A program made the translations under genes and the position numbers. A DNA stretch of 64,000 bases from Sphagnum compactum (lineage: Eukaryota > Bryophyta > Sphagnopsida > Sphagnales). The DNA lies in the NCBI GenBank assembly GCA_965153455.1, contig OZ234496.1, positions 16,298,304 to 16,362,303 on the forward strand. The letters are read 5' to 3'. Under the pieces are notes generated by a model, which searched no databases, was not told the DNA's origin, and worked only from the letters and a program-made list of their open reading frames with translations. Positions 36,560-49,200 of this stretch are shown piece by piece; positions within the stretch are counted from its first letter, which is position 1, and every line of letters starts with the position of its first letter.

Positions 36560-38030
36560 GTTTTTTTCAAAAATATACCCAAATAAAGTTACAAGTCCAA
36601 AAATTCATCTCACTCAAATTCACCATCATATGCTCTAATTCTTCCTTTAAAGCAACATCAGCTTCAATCAACCCTATCAAACGAAAAGTTGAGGTGCAAC
36701 CCACTCGAGGATCATTGGGCCAATTTTTACTAACAAAAATCAACTTATCTAAATTATCTAATTGTAAGCAACATTTCTTCAAATTTGTAAATATTCTAGC
36801 CAATGAAAAACTTATCTTAATTGCTATTTAAAAACCAATAATGCCAAGAATCTAACGAGCAAGAAATGTCAAAATTGGGAATATAAACTCATGTTTTACC
36901 CACCATTCTAAAAGTCGTTTAATGTCCTTGACATCCACTTGAAACCTTATAAACAATTATAATTCCTTATTCACCACCTCCTTCATTGGCTCACTAATTC
37001 CAATAGACATCTCAAAAATGTTGAGATTACTTTCTTCATCAATTTGCATATCTACCATAAGTCCAAATTCTGCCATAAGGTGGAGGATGTGGTAGCATTT
37101 CAAAGCATAGATAAGGATCATTGATCATACTCTTTCACAATGGATACATGTTCTTGTCCAATAAGAGATAAAACCAACCATAGACTTTTTAATCTAGGGT
37201 CTAACATAAAAAAAACATGTTATGTGCTTTATTTTTTCATTTTTCTTGGAGAATGAAAAAAAACCATCTAAAACCTCACATACTTCTCTCTTAATGTTAG
37301 ATGTAAAAAATGACAACTCCAAAGCTACAACAGAATCATCATCAATTAAAATTTCAAATTAGATGAAATTCCAAATTTTCTTTAAGTTTTAAGTTCATAG
37401 TGATTATTGACATATTAAAAGCATTAGAAAATAACCACTGCCCATGAAATTGGTTCAACACACATGCACTTACGACTGAAAACAAAACATCAACAATGAT
37501 TTGAAATATGTGCCAAGTTAAAAGTAGGGACATGGCTAGTAATCCTCATTGCAATTTGTCGACTATAACAAAGAACAATTGTTACCTTAAATTGTAATGC
37601 CTTTTGAAGCAATATGATTTTACTTGCAAACTTGTAGAATAAATCAAGGATCAACAAAACAACTTATAATTTATAAAAACCAGAAACAAAAGACTTGCAA
37701 AAATGGAACAAAAATTAAATGACAAAAAATATAACTAATTTAGTTTTCAATGGAACATTCAAGTTTTTGGGCCTCAAACTAACTTCAATGTAAATTTTGT
37801 TCCATTTTTTATGACCTTCACCAAATTTCTTTGGCAAAGTAATGCATTTTTGCAAATTTGCCTCAACAAATTTAATAGACACATATTTCAAGTTCTTACA
37901 AACTTTTTCATCAATAGTGGCATATTGGCATGCTTTGGAAAAAACATGACCAAAACAAGTTCCTTGAAAGTTTTCCTCTAAACGAAAAGTTTCACATTTA
38001 ACAACAAATTTCAAAACACTAGTCATGGTT
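36560..38030 (-). pseudogene. Decayed hAT-type transposase
   Basis: Read on the minus strand from 38026, a frame with FGHVFSKACQYATIDEKVC and LQKCITLPKKFGEG leads to a block resembling the TRFASKVIMF region of plant hAT-like proteins. It continues through HDPRLKSL-like sequence (FMLDPRLKSLW), LMAEFGLMVDMQIDEESNL, RLLEWWVKHEFIFPILTFLAR and finally the hATC dimerisation end: SLARIFTNLKKCCLQLDNL, KLIFVSKNWPNDPRVGC. At least five stops and several frameshifts break it. No terminal inverted repeats were identified. Confidence 0.8.
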
Positions 38031-39608
38031 TAAGGTTAGGGTGAACTTGAGCTTGGTGGAGGCGTTACTTGATTATCTTTTGTCATTGTGGTGGGCATGA
38101 ATTTCCTTAGCAAATGGTTTATCTCCAATCAACATTTTATCTTGGGTTGAAAAAAATTAAAAAAATTCAAGCACATGAACAATTTGTTGAATGGCAACCT
38201 TCTAAAATAATTTGGTATTTTACCAAAACTCGTCCACATGTAAGTCCCTCAATCAACAATTGATCATGTGTGATTATGAAGCATTATCTATAGATGGTCA
38301 TTATCAAGTGGCAATGGTTGGTTGTTCCTTTTTCTCCCTAGCTATTTGGTTGTTTTTTTTTTATCCTTCCTTTTTTTGGGTGCTTTGTTTTAATAAAATT
38401 TTGCAGGATTTCATCGATGGTTTTTTTTTAAGATAAAATCACGAAAAGGAGCCAATGTAACCAACGCATAGAAGGCTTGCATCTCGTTAGCTCATGTGGG
38501 GGAGGTGATTATTGATGTAAGAATAAATATATTCATGCCTTGACAATTTGAAAGTCTTTTGGAGCAACTGGTGTACCCACAAATTCCCCTCCTACTTTAG
38601 CCCTTAATTTTTTTGGAGTTGTAACACCAATTCTTATTGCAATTGTTCCAATTATAACTCCCATAAGTTCTCCAAAATCAGTTGCATTAATTGCTTACCA
38701 CATTTCACAATTCATGGGTACAGCTCTCCTTGATCTAAATTAAAAAGATTTTTTTCTCTTTCTCTTTCACTAGTTTTTGCTCTAGGTTTATGTAACAAGT
38801 TTGTGGAAGCTACAACAAGTCTAAAATCTATAACTAAATGTTGATCTTTGTTATGGGTGTGCAATTTTTTGGATGTTATTACAGGGAGATGTGCAGGTCA
38901 TGTGTGACTATTATTTCTTCAAGTCCATGACAACTACCTTAAAGCTTGTCTCGGAGTATAATGAAACAATGTACAACATTGGGTTTCCATATGTGGAAAT
39001 AAATAATTGACAAGCATTAAATTTCCCAATGTACCTTTACTTATGCAGTCTAATGGTAGTACCCTCATGGGTTTGTTAGTGTATCACCATGGGTGCTAAT
39101 TAGTGAAACTTCATCTTTCTAAGATTAAAGTTAATCATCTTTCATTGTTTTCACCTATTTTAGTTGTTGGCTATGTGCATGAGCTTGAGGAACTATGGGA
39201 TATGTGGACAAATTCCATCCTTTGATGGAGCAAAGAGTCTGTAAGTCTTGTAGGTTAGTTTTAACCATTTGTTGATGGAAAATGATTTAGGAAGTTTTAT
39301 GAAGGGGTAGTTATGGTTTAGAAGGTTAACTTATCTAGACAAGAATATGTGTAAGTTCCATTTGTAAACAAAATCGTATAGGATTTGCCTACTAAATACA
39401 TCATTTTGAAACCAACCATGTACAAATGATTTTTGGTGAAAACATGAAAATAAGTTGTTGGATCTTAAAAATAATTAACTTTTTTTTTAAACTCATGTGT
39501 GCTAGCACCTTGAATGTGTAGGGATTTAAATAATAACAAATTCATAAGCCTTATACCAAACATGTCAGATTTCATAAATCTGATCACAATGTATGTGACT
39601 TTTGTCTA
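38031..39608. other. AT-rich DNA, possibly with decayed coding remnants
   Basis: Around 39160-39430 the plus strand reads HELEELWDMWTNSIL and similar segments interrupted by regular stops, which hints at an old coding sequence, but I cannot assign it. Nothing else is recognised. Confidence 0.3.
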
Positions 39609-39845
39609 ATTAAAATAGGGAACTAGAAATTATGTGCAATTTGTAATTAAAAAACCATAGCTTGTTAATGCATGGGCCACTTGATTAGGACTTTAAGAAA
39701 TTTTGTTTATAATTTGTAGTGAGAAAACCATAGCTTGTTAATGTTGGGGCCACTCGATTAAAATTTCAAAAAAAACTATGTACAATTTTTAGTGAGAAAA
39801 CCATAACCTATTGATGTTTGGGCCACTTGATTAGGACTTATATGG
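39609..39845. repeat. Tandem repeat, unit about 73 bp, three copies
   Basis: AAAACCATAGCTTGTTAATG followed by GGGCCACTTGATTAGGACTT and TATRTACAATTTGTAGTGAG recurs at about 39650, 39724 and 39797. Copies differ by roughly one base in eight. Confidence 0.8.
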
Positions 39846-42084
39846 CATTTTTCTATGATCAATTTCACATTGTGAATCATAAACTAGATATTCATTTATT
39901 TTAAAAAAATTAGAAAAACATTTCATCATTTTAATTAGAAACCCTAGACCCTAATTGTACTTGAGACCACCTCCTTTTAAAAAAATGAAAACTAAGCTCT
40001 CGAAAGCAACCATGTTTTAGAATGTCAATTAGAACTTTATCCCGAGGTTTTCATATGTTTTAAGAAAATTCAAGACATTAATTAGAGGTTTTATGTTCTT
40101 ACAAAAACTTAAAACTATAACCGAAGGTTTTTTTTAAAATTGCAAAATCCACCAACATTAGTCCAAACATAGGGTGAAGACAAGGTTACTTTACGAATAA
40201 CTCCAATGTACCAACATTTTTATGAGTCAAGATGTTAGAGTTATTTGTGAAAACCTCTAAGAAATGATGGAAGGGTTCATAAGCTTATTATTAGGACTTC
40301 TACATACAATCTCAACTAGGAAAAAGGCCTTAAGCATGACAAGTGGAATGCAACTATGCACACATTCTTTGCAAGTTCAGTAAATAATGTTGCTAAAAGG
40401 TCTCTCACAAATTTTCCATCACATGCTTGGGATTAATAGTTGGTGTTAAAAGGTCAATGTTGGACATGAAACACTAAATACCATCCATGAAGTTTTGTTC
40501 AGTGTGTAGAATAAACAATTGTGTGATGCTTGCACAATTGTTTTGCAAAAAATGAAAAGGATTTTTGAAAAAAACATTAATGTTCTAAAAGCAGGAAAGT
40601 GGGTTAGTAGTGGTGAGTATTTTGAATGGTCTTGTTAGAGTTGGCATTAAATTTTTTACAACATTTTGCTAAATTTTGAGCCTAACTAGGGGATGCAAAA
40701 TGAAAGGGGGGTTTATTTCTTTTTTTGAATTTTTTTTATCAAAAACAACATTACCACCTACCCCAATGGCCACTAAACCATCACTTGGAGGTTATAAACT
40801 TCCTCTTTGTCAATGTGATTTACATTTACATTGTCTTTTGCCATCTTGCCAATTCCAGTTACTACCTTATAAATTTCACCTTCAATAATGGATATTGGCT
40901 TTCAAGATTTAGGTTATGGAATGAAAAGTTCATAAAATTATTGTTTTAAAAATTATCTCCCTTTAAGCTTGTGCATCTTTTAACATTGTTGTCATTTGGA
41001 GATTGAGTTTTAAAGGGATCATCATGGAATGAATTGGAGGGTGGATTATCATTGATGAAATTTTCATTAAATTTGCAAATCTTATGTTTAAGGTTGCCTT
41101 GCATAAAACATACCAACTACAATGTGAAATAATTAACTTGGGGACTTTATATCCAAAGCACCATTTTTGTAAATTGCAAATATGTTCATGACTTTGATCA
41201 TTTCATTTTTTGTCAAGTGGTGTATATATTCATGTGATTTAGAATTCAAAGGTCATGCCATGTATGTTTCTGTTTATTATAAATGTGAAAATGCACCTTG
41301 AAATTTCGTCTTTCTAGTGAAAGTTCACAATTGCATTGAAGTTTATGTTTACAACTTATAGTTTATTTTTCTTGATTTCAAACTTTCTATTTTTCAAGTG
41401 CCCCTTTGCCCATTTCAAATTCAATCCCATCTTCCCATGTAAAGATCAAGGTCCCCACCCAAGAGCAAATTTATGTCTACTTCCATGAATGAAAGCCTTA
41501 ATTGTGAAAAAATACATGTTGAATCATTGAGTACAAAGGTTGTAGAGAAGAGGGGGAAAAAATCATGGGGGATAATTGCACTTTAAGAATGCATGGGCAA
41601 TTTCTTTACATTGGTGTGAAAGTGTGATTGACAAAAGTGGCAAGGTTCATCAAATAAGGTGCAAGATATGTATTTTCCATGGAAGGAAAACACAAACTTC
41701 TATATCCTAAGCTTGATAGTTTGCAAAAAACATCCAAGAAGGTGTAAGGCAAAAATTTCAATGCTTCAGGTTGAACTAAATCCTTATTACTACTACATAA
41801 AAACTTAATATACCAAAAATGAAAGAATTTACATTGGTCAACCCATCAATAAGTAATAAAAATGAAAACAAATTATGTTAAATTTGTCACAATCTTCCAT
41901 CTTTAGGGCAAAGGAAGGCATATGATTAATTTTGAGGTTCAAATTAAAAGACTTGTATACTTTGCCAGGATCAAACACATTCCAAAAAACCATTGGATTG
42001 AATTTTTTGGTTGATACATGGTAAAAAACATGTGAGATGTCTTCATAATTCACTCAAGGAAACAATGACATTTATTAATCTTAT
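39846..42084. other. AT-rich intergenic DNA
   Basis: No gene, recognised element or strong repeat. Confidence 0.45.
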
Positions 42085-42772
42085 AATAGTTAGTGCAAAT
42101 GAAGTGACCATGGTTGACCATAGTTAGTGGATTTCCATTCAATGGTATGTAATGCAATCTTGGAAGAGAATCCCACTTTTTTTGTGTGTGGACAAAATGG
42201 ATGCCCAAGGTACCTTTAACAATGTGTATGCACTAATGTTAAAGACCTTATTTGATTATGGGTGTTTGGAGCTCAATGATCTTGTAAGGGAACTCATATA
42301 TATGGGCTTGGATGAGGGATGTGTATTTTAGAACCATTGAAGTGGTGTTACTTGTCAAATGAAGGAGAAAGCTGCAAAATTTTTGTTGGGTGTTCATTAT
42401 TGTGCTTAGCGCACCAATTTGGCAAGCATAATTTTGTCAAAGTTGGAGTTGGTGGATCAATTAGAGATACTTTTGCAATCCCTTTATGGGTAATTTACCC
42501 ATTCTTCAAAGAAGGTATTGGAATTTCAAAAGCTTGCTGAGACTATGGTAATGACATGTAACAAGCTTTTGCGAAATGTGAAAACTAAATGGATCAATAT
42601 GCTTAGCCTTACCAAGAGGGTTTATGTAGATAAATCTTTGGTTGTCAAGATGCATGTAGATATTACTAAGCCTAGTTTTGCATTTGAAAACTTGGTTTTA
42701 TTATGTGACTTTGGATTTGATTGGCAAGAAAAATTCCATCATGCGTTGAAATGTGGTGAAAGGTATACTTAA
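42085..42772 (+). pseudogene. Second hAT-type transposase relic (catalytic region)
   Basis: The plus strand reads SANEVTMVDHS, the position where hAT-like proteins have the first catalytic Asp (here Asn). Then come SWKRIPLFLCVDK, GTFNNVYALMLKTLFDYG, LNDLVRELIYMGLDEGCVF, SGVTCQMKEKAAKFLLGVHYCA, RTNLASIILSKLELVDQL and LLRNVKTKWINMLSLTKRV. This is the order of the RNase H-like core up to the CxxH-like block, where the His is lost to a stop. At least four stops interrupt the reading. It belongs to a different subfamily from the relic at 36.6-38.0 kb and is on the other strand, so the two are not halves of one gene. Confidence 0.75.
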
Positions 42773-43294
42773 TGTTCCATGCAAAAGTTGGTGAAGGGGT
42801 TTGAGCCCTTACATGCTTGATTCACACACCTTGCACTTGCAAGCAAGTGTTTTTTAATTCACCATGGCACACAAGTTTGAGTTGTAATATCTAAGAATGC
42901 AAAATTAAACTTAGTCACAAGAATGGGGCCCAAAAAAAAAAAAACCAACGAAAATCTTCAAGTATAAGCTATGAAGTACATTAAGTTGGTTGAATAGCAA
43001 TTGTTTAGGTGCTTGGTAATGTGGAGGATGAAAGGTGTTTTAGCACAATTTCATTTATGAAAATCAAATTCTAAAATAGGTTGACAACTCATTTAGATCT
43101 TTGCATTCAATATTACAACCAATTTTTTTTCTCCCTCCATATTTTCCCATATGAACATGCAATCAAAGCTTGGAAAAAGTCCAAGAAATACTATGTAGTG
43201 GATTGGTAGCTAGTTTTTATGAACATAGTTGAAATTTTTATTACGTTAAGCACGATCCATCAAGCAACATATTTGCATATGTATTTGGTCTATG

Positions 43295-43335
<41 letters not shown>

Positions 43336-44032
43336 CTTAATTTATATGGAATATATGCACTTTGGTTGCATTATTTGAACTTTGGGAGTGGTTTGGGAGA
43401 TCTCAAATCTCAGTGTGCCAAACCAAGCAAAACAAACTAGTAGTGTTGGGTGGTTCTTGGCTTTTATGAAGAACAGAAGGTTTTGGTTTTTAAATTATTT
43501 TGAGATCGGATTCAATTTCATGTGACTTACTTTCTAGATGGGTTTTTCTCAAAGAGAAAAACCCCCCAAGTTCAGATCCTGTTGGCCTTGCCTACCAAGG
43601 CGAGGATATTGTGTTTAGATTCATTATATAGAGTATAGTAGCTTAAGGGATTTTTTATAGGCCCCTACTAGGGTAATAATAATAGGTCTATTTTAATACC
43701 AGGATTTTTGAAAGACGATATATTTTGGCTTGTCTTTAAACTTGAGATTACTTATTAGAGTTATGATATCTTGAAGAATTTTGGGTTTGTTTTTGAAGAT
43801 TATATTTTTGCAGGGTGAAAATTATATTTGAATTTCCATAATTCTTCTTTTGCCTTAATATTCTGTTAAATGTAAAATGGCAAGGCCACATGAGTGTGAC
43901 GACACATCCCTTGTTTTTCATAACAAACTCACTTTTTTGGGTCCCCTATTTTGGCTCAAGTGAACATTTTTTTGAACCAGGGCAGGATACTCATTGACTT
44001 CAAAAAGGTACACACACACACACACACACACA
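42773..44032. other. Intergenic DNA with microsatellites and the 43580-43675 dispersed repeat
   Basis: Contains a (TC)n/(TA)n microsatellite at about 43295-43335, the inverted partner of the 3990-4080 repeat at 43580-43675, and a (CA)n run at 44010-44031 next to the Helitron end candidate. No gene is seen. Confidence 0.55.
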
Positions 44033-46213
44033 TCTACTACTATAAAGAAATGGGTGTCGGTGTCTTGGTGCGGTTATTCCTGATTGGCTGGAGCCCCCCC
44101 CCCACACCCCCCCCTTTCCCTTGAGGGCCCCAGCCGAAGTGAGCGGATGGTGGGATGGTCAACATAGTGGAAACCAGGGAAAACTGAAAAATATCCTCCT
44201 CTAAATCCCCCGCCCCCCAAACTTAAAAGGAAAAAATGGGCCTTCCAACCTCCAATTTCCCAACCCTAAACCAAAACTTGAAAGGAAAAAAACCAATCCC
44301 TCTCTCCCCCCTAACTTAAAAGGAATAAAAGCAAGGCACCTTAGGCCCTCCTATTGGCTGAAAGGAAAATAAATCCTCCCCCCCCCCCCAATAAAACTTG
44401 CATGGAACGTCCAGTGTCCATTATCCACTGTCCACACCAAATACAGCTTGAAATCTTGCTCATGTTCCTGTGCGAGCGAAAAAATTCCACGCCATTTCAT
44501 TTTTGGGCCACACATTCTGAGCACTCGTGGAGCTGCTGCGAGGCAAGTGAGAGCTCTACTTTTTTTGGGTTCTTTTCTATGGGTTTTTTTTGGCTGAGGA
44601 ATGTGAGGGATGCATGTTGTTGTTGTTGGAGCTTTGCTGCTGCTACTGTAACACCCACAATACTTACGCACTTTAGAAATGTAATTCATATGATTTATAT
44701 TTCATAGATCTTTTTGAAACTCATAGGTTGTTTGCTTACTGGCTCCAATTCTTTTATGATTATCACCAGATGCTACTGCTGCTGCTGCTGTGGTGAGGAG
44801 GAGAGAAGGGGAGGGAAGGGAAGGGAAGGGAAGGGAAGGGAGGAAGAGATGGAGGAGGACTCAGGATCAGGAATTGGTTGTTGTTGTTGTTGTTTCTCTT
44901 CAACAACTTCGTTTGAGCAGTGAGCATTGTCTGTGATTTGAGTTCGTTGTTGTTGTGTGTGTTTTTCGACTTTGTGCTGCTTCCAATGCAGCTCAGGGCG
45001 GTAATCATGGAAGGAAATCCCTTCCATAGTAGCTGTAATGTTTTCATTCTAATGGGTTGCATTTTTGTAGCTGATCCAGCAGCAGCAGCAGCCCAGTTCA
45101 GCTCCGGAAGGAACAACTTCGATGATTCATGACTTTATTGTTGCTGTAGAACTAGCTGGATTTGAGCTGTAGATATAGTGCAGCTTTTTGGTTCCAGACT
45201 GACTGACAGACAGACCCATCCCCATGTAAGTTCATCTTTGGAGGTTTTTGACAGTAAGCAAGAAGAAGAGGAAGAAGAAGAAGAAAGAAGAGAAAAGTGG
45301 GGAAGAAGAAAGTGCAAATTGGGTGTTTGCAGAATGCTGCTAGGAGGAGCTGCTGTTGCTGCTGCTGGAACGAGAGATAAAAGAATGTCCAGAGGAGGAA
45401 GAAGAAGAAGAAGAAGACTTGCAGCAAGTTCTTTTAGTATTATGAGGAACATAAGAAGATGTCAATCAAGAAAAATCAAGAAAACTATTTTTTATTTGAC
45501 TTTCCCAAAATATAATGAATGTTTTAACTATCTTTCTTGCACCTCATTTTTAAGAAATTTGTCAAGGTACAATGGTTAGCACATTATGGATGACAAGTTT
45601 GCATAATGGATGAGAAATCAAAAAATTGTTGTACAATATAGGTGATAAATTATAGACTACTAATTTTTTTGACATTGGATTTTTTTAACCCCATTTTAAG
45701 CATGTAATATACCTATTCAAATGTGACTTTGAGATTGTAATTGGAAACCATGCAGGGTACTTGGCATGTGCTCGATGTGCTAGATTTGGGTCACTTGAGG
45801 ATCATGTCCTCTTGAACGTGGGTGTGGTTGAGCATCTTGGTTTGGTGTATGTGCTCCTAAACTTGAGATTGCTGGGTGGGGGGTTGCAGTGAAGTTGACT
45901 CAATTGTGGCATCAATTTTTGGAGGAGTTATGGGAGTCATCACGTCATTCATGGTTGTAGAGTTGAACAATGTGAATCAATAGGAGCACAAGCGCTGCAA
46001 ATACTGTCATCGAAGAGGTACCTTTTCCTCACTCCTTTTGGCTCTTCCATGTGTGGTGTTTCTGGTGGGTTAGTGCCTCATATGATACAGAGAATACAGA
46101 TACATTGCTCGTGGATATGTTGACCCCGAGGTTAGACTTGCGCCTGTCGTAATGGTAGTTAAATATGAAGTTATGTTATTGTGTTTTGAGAGCTTGATTC
46201 CATTTTGCTTCCG
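44033..46213 (+). mobile_element. Candidate Helitron 5' end and leader region
   Basis: At 44033, after an A, the sequence starts TCTACTACTATAAAGAAATG, which looks like the 5' terminus of plant Helitrons. It is followed by C-rich DNA with repeated AACTTAAAAGGA blocks, then CTG, GGGAA and GAA simple repeats to about 45420, giving low-complexity open frames on both strands that I do not call genes. A Cys/His-rich frame (KRCKYCHRR) ends near 46013 at a possible splice donor (AGAG|GTACCT) and could join the relic that follows. No matching 3' end was found, so it is unproven that this terminus belongs to the Rep/helicase relic downstream. Confidence 0.4.
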
Positions 46214-49200
46214 ATTGAAAGAATTGTAGACGAGGCCCTGGAACGTCGCGCAAATATGCAAATGATGAAGAAAAGCGACCAGCTGCTCGAGAACGTCGAA
46301 GACTTCGTTGTGCTACAGTAGCTCTCGAAAGGGTTGCGTCTAATGGGGCCCAACATGAGGAAGCACAGTGTATGGCTAATATTGCTCATCGATTATTGGA
46401 AAACACGGAACAGCACACGAGAGCACATTCTCTTGAAACAGAGCAGGGCCGTCAAACCCAACTAATGATAGATGTTGCGCGATGCGCTGAACAACGTCGC
46501 GTCGCGTGCGCAAAGGATCAACTTCAGGCTGGACACCACATGGCCTTACGAGACTTGCGGTACCCCTTGGCCGACCTGCAAGTAGACCGACAAGTGTTCA
46601 GACGCTTGAATGAGCAATGCAACCATTGTGGCTCTCACTTCTGGATCGAAGAGCGCACGGGGGGCTCTCTTCGCAGACCACACTATAGTAAATGCTGTGC
46701 CTCGGGGAAAATTCTTTTGCCTTCTATTCGTACCCCGCTAGAGTACATGGCCATGTTACAAGATCGACAAAATGCCGAATTGCGTAAACATCTTCGTTTA
46801 TACAATGCGGCATTTGCATTTACGTCCTTAAGGGTCTAGAGTGTGGGCTTCGAGCTTGGACCAGGAGTGCATACCTACAAGGTGCAAGGAGGATTCTACC
46901 ACTTGATTGGTGGTATGGAACCTGCAGAAGGGCAATTGCCACGCTTTCTTCAGGCCTATGTGCATGATGCGGTAAATGAAGGTCCGAATCGGTAGATGTA
47001 GTACCCCAATCTAAGCTTGGCGCATTTGATGACACTTCGCACGATCCTCGGGCGCGTAAATCCTTATGTAAACGTCTTCGTTCGTGCAGCCGATCGTCTC
47101 GCCACAAACCCTACAAAGGAGGTCCACATTTGCATTACAACTGGCCGTACCCTGGGAAATGGAAATGTCCACCGTTACAACGCCCCTACGGCAAACGAGG
47201 TTGCAATGATAATTCCTGGCGAGCCGGGAGAGGTTGGAAATCGCGATGTCATTGTACAACGGTGATATGGAGGTGGTTTACAACGGATGAACGAGCTACC
47301 ACCTGCTTACGATCCTTTACAATACCCGTTGCTTTTCCTCGCTGGGGAGGACGGGTGGTCTGAAAATCTGCGGCTATAGAACAATCAGGACGGAGCACGC
47401 ACAAGGGTCTCAATGGCGGCTTATTACGCACAAAGAGTGCACTTTAGTGGCGAACTCTCCGCTCTACATCTCGGTGGTCGCCTTTTTCAACAGTATATCG
47501 TCGACGTTGCTACTAAGACAGAGCAAAACACTCTTAACTTTTTGGTGCTAAACCAAGCTCAACTTCGTGCGGAACTCTACCAAGGGCTGGCAGATATGGT
47601 CGAACATGATTTCCGATTACATCCTGCGCAAGTGGGTCAGCGAATTGTTCTCCCAGCTTCATTTCGCGGTTCTCCACGTTTCATGATGCAAGCATACCAA
47701 GATGCTATGGCTATTGTGCGAAGTAAAGGAATTCCAGATGTCTTCCTCACATTCACTTGCAACCCGAATTGGCAAGAAATAATTGCGGAGCTCAAGCCCA
47801 ACCAAACAGCTTCTGACCGTCCAGATTTGGTCGCCCGCGTATTTCAGATGAAGGTGAAAGCCCTTCTTAAAGGAGTGGCAAAAATTGGATGGTTCGCCAA
47901 AGTTATTGGGAACATCTGGATAAGGGAATACCAGAAACGAGGCCTACTTCACATCCATCTGCTCCTTATATTTCCTCCGGAGCAGAAAGTTTCCACAACC
48001 GAAGACATAGATCGCTTAGTGTCGGCAGAGCTTCCTCTTCGAGAGAACACACCTCTTTTTGAAACGGTCACAAAATGTTTGTTGCACGAACCGTGTGGCC
48101 AAGAATACCCCACCGCACCTTGCATGGTCAACGGTTTATGCAAGAAACAATATCTACGAGCTTTCTCCGAGGAGACAACACAAGGCGAAGACGGTTACCC
48201 TGTCTACCGTCGGCGAAACGATGGTCAAACGTTTCAAAAGACTACAAAAGATGGCTTTGTGTACGACAACCGATGGGTGGTGCCCCACAACCCCTACCTT
48301 ACCAAGATGTTTAATGCACATATTAACGTCGAAGTGTCCGCCAGTATTCAAAGTGTCAAATACCTTTTTAAATACGTTTACAAAGGTCCTGATCGTGTTG
48401 CAGCGGTGATTGCCGGTCCAATAAACGAAATCCAGCAATACATTGACGCCAGATAATTAGCGCTGCTGAAGGGGTCGATTCCTTACTTTCATTCAAAAAA
48501 CATATGGAATGGCCGCCAGTCACTCGATTAGTTGTTCATTTGCCAGGACAGCACAACGTCATTTTTAATGAAAATGTAGATTTGGCCACTGTGGCAGAGC
48601 GTGCTGCCCACCAAAAAACCACCTTGACCGCCTACTTTGCGTATAACGCTCAAAATGCGGATGGGCAGAACGTGGTGTATGCGGACTTCCCGGTGATCAT
48701 GTTTGGAAAATTCGAGAAAAAGTTTGGTCAGCTCGACAGCGAGGAGAAAAAGCTGTTGGGCGAATGTATTTTGTACATCCCGTTGCTGGTGAACGCTTCT
48801 TCCTCCGCCTCTTACTTATTGTCGTACCGGGCGCGATCTCTTTCGAACATCTCCGGACTGTTGACGACATAGAGCATCCGACGTTTCAAGCTGCTTGCAA
48901 AGCATTGGGATTACTATAGGATGACGCAGAATGGGACACGTGCATGCAAGAAGCATGTATCGATCAAGACGCAAAGAGGCTAAGGAATCTCTTTGTGACT
49001 CTCTTACTATTCTGCTCTCCTTTGAATCCGGAAGTGTTATGGGAAAGATATCGAGACAATATGTCGCACGATATGCGACATCGACACATCACGAATGGAG
49101 GCACTGCCGACGATGCCTACAACGATACCCTATTACTCCTCGAGGCCAAATTAGCGTTGACGAACAAAAGCTTGCATGACTTTCTGGAAATGCCGCTCGC

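Noticed and set aside
44354-45579. Several open frames of 70-133 codons as genes
   Set aside because: All are explained by CTG, GAA and GGGAA simple repeats that stay open on both strands.
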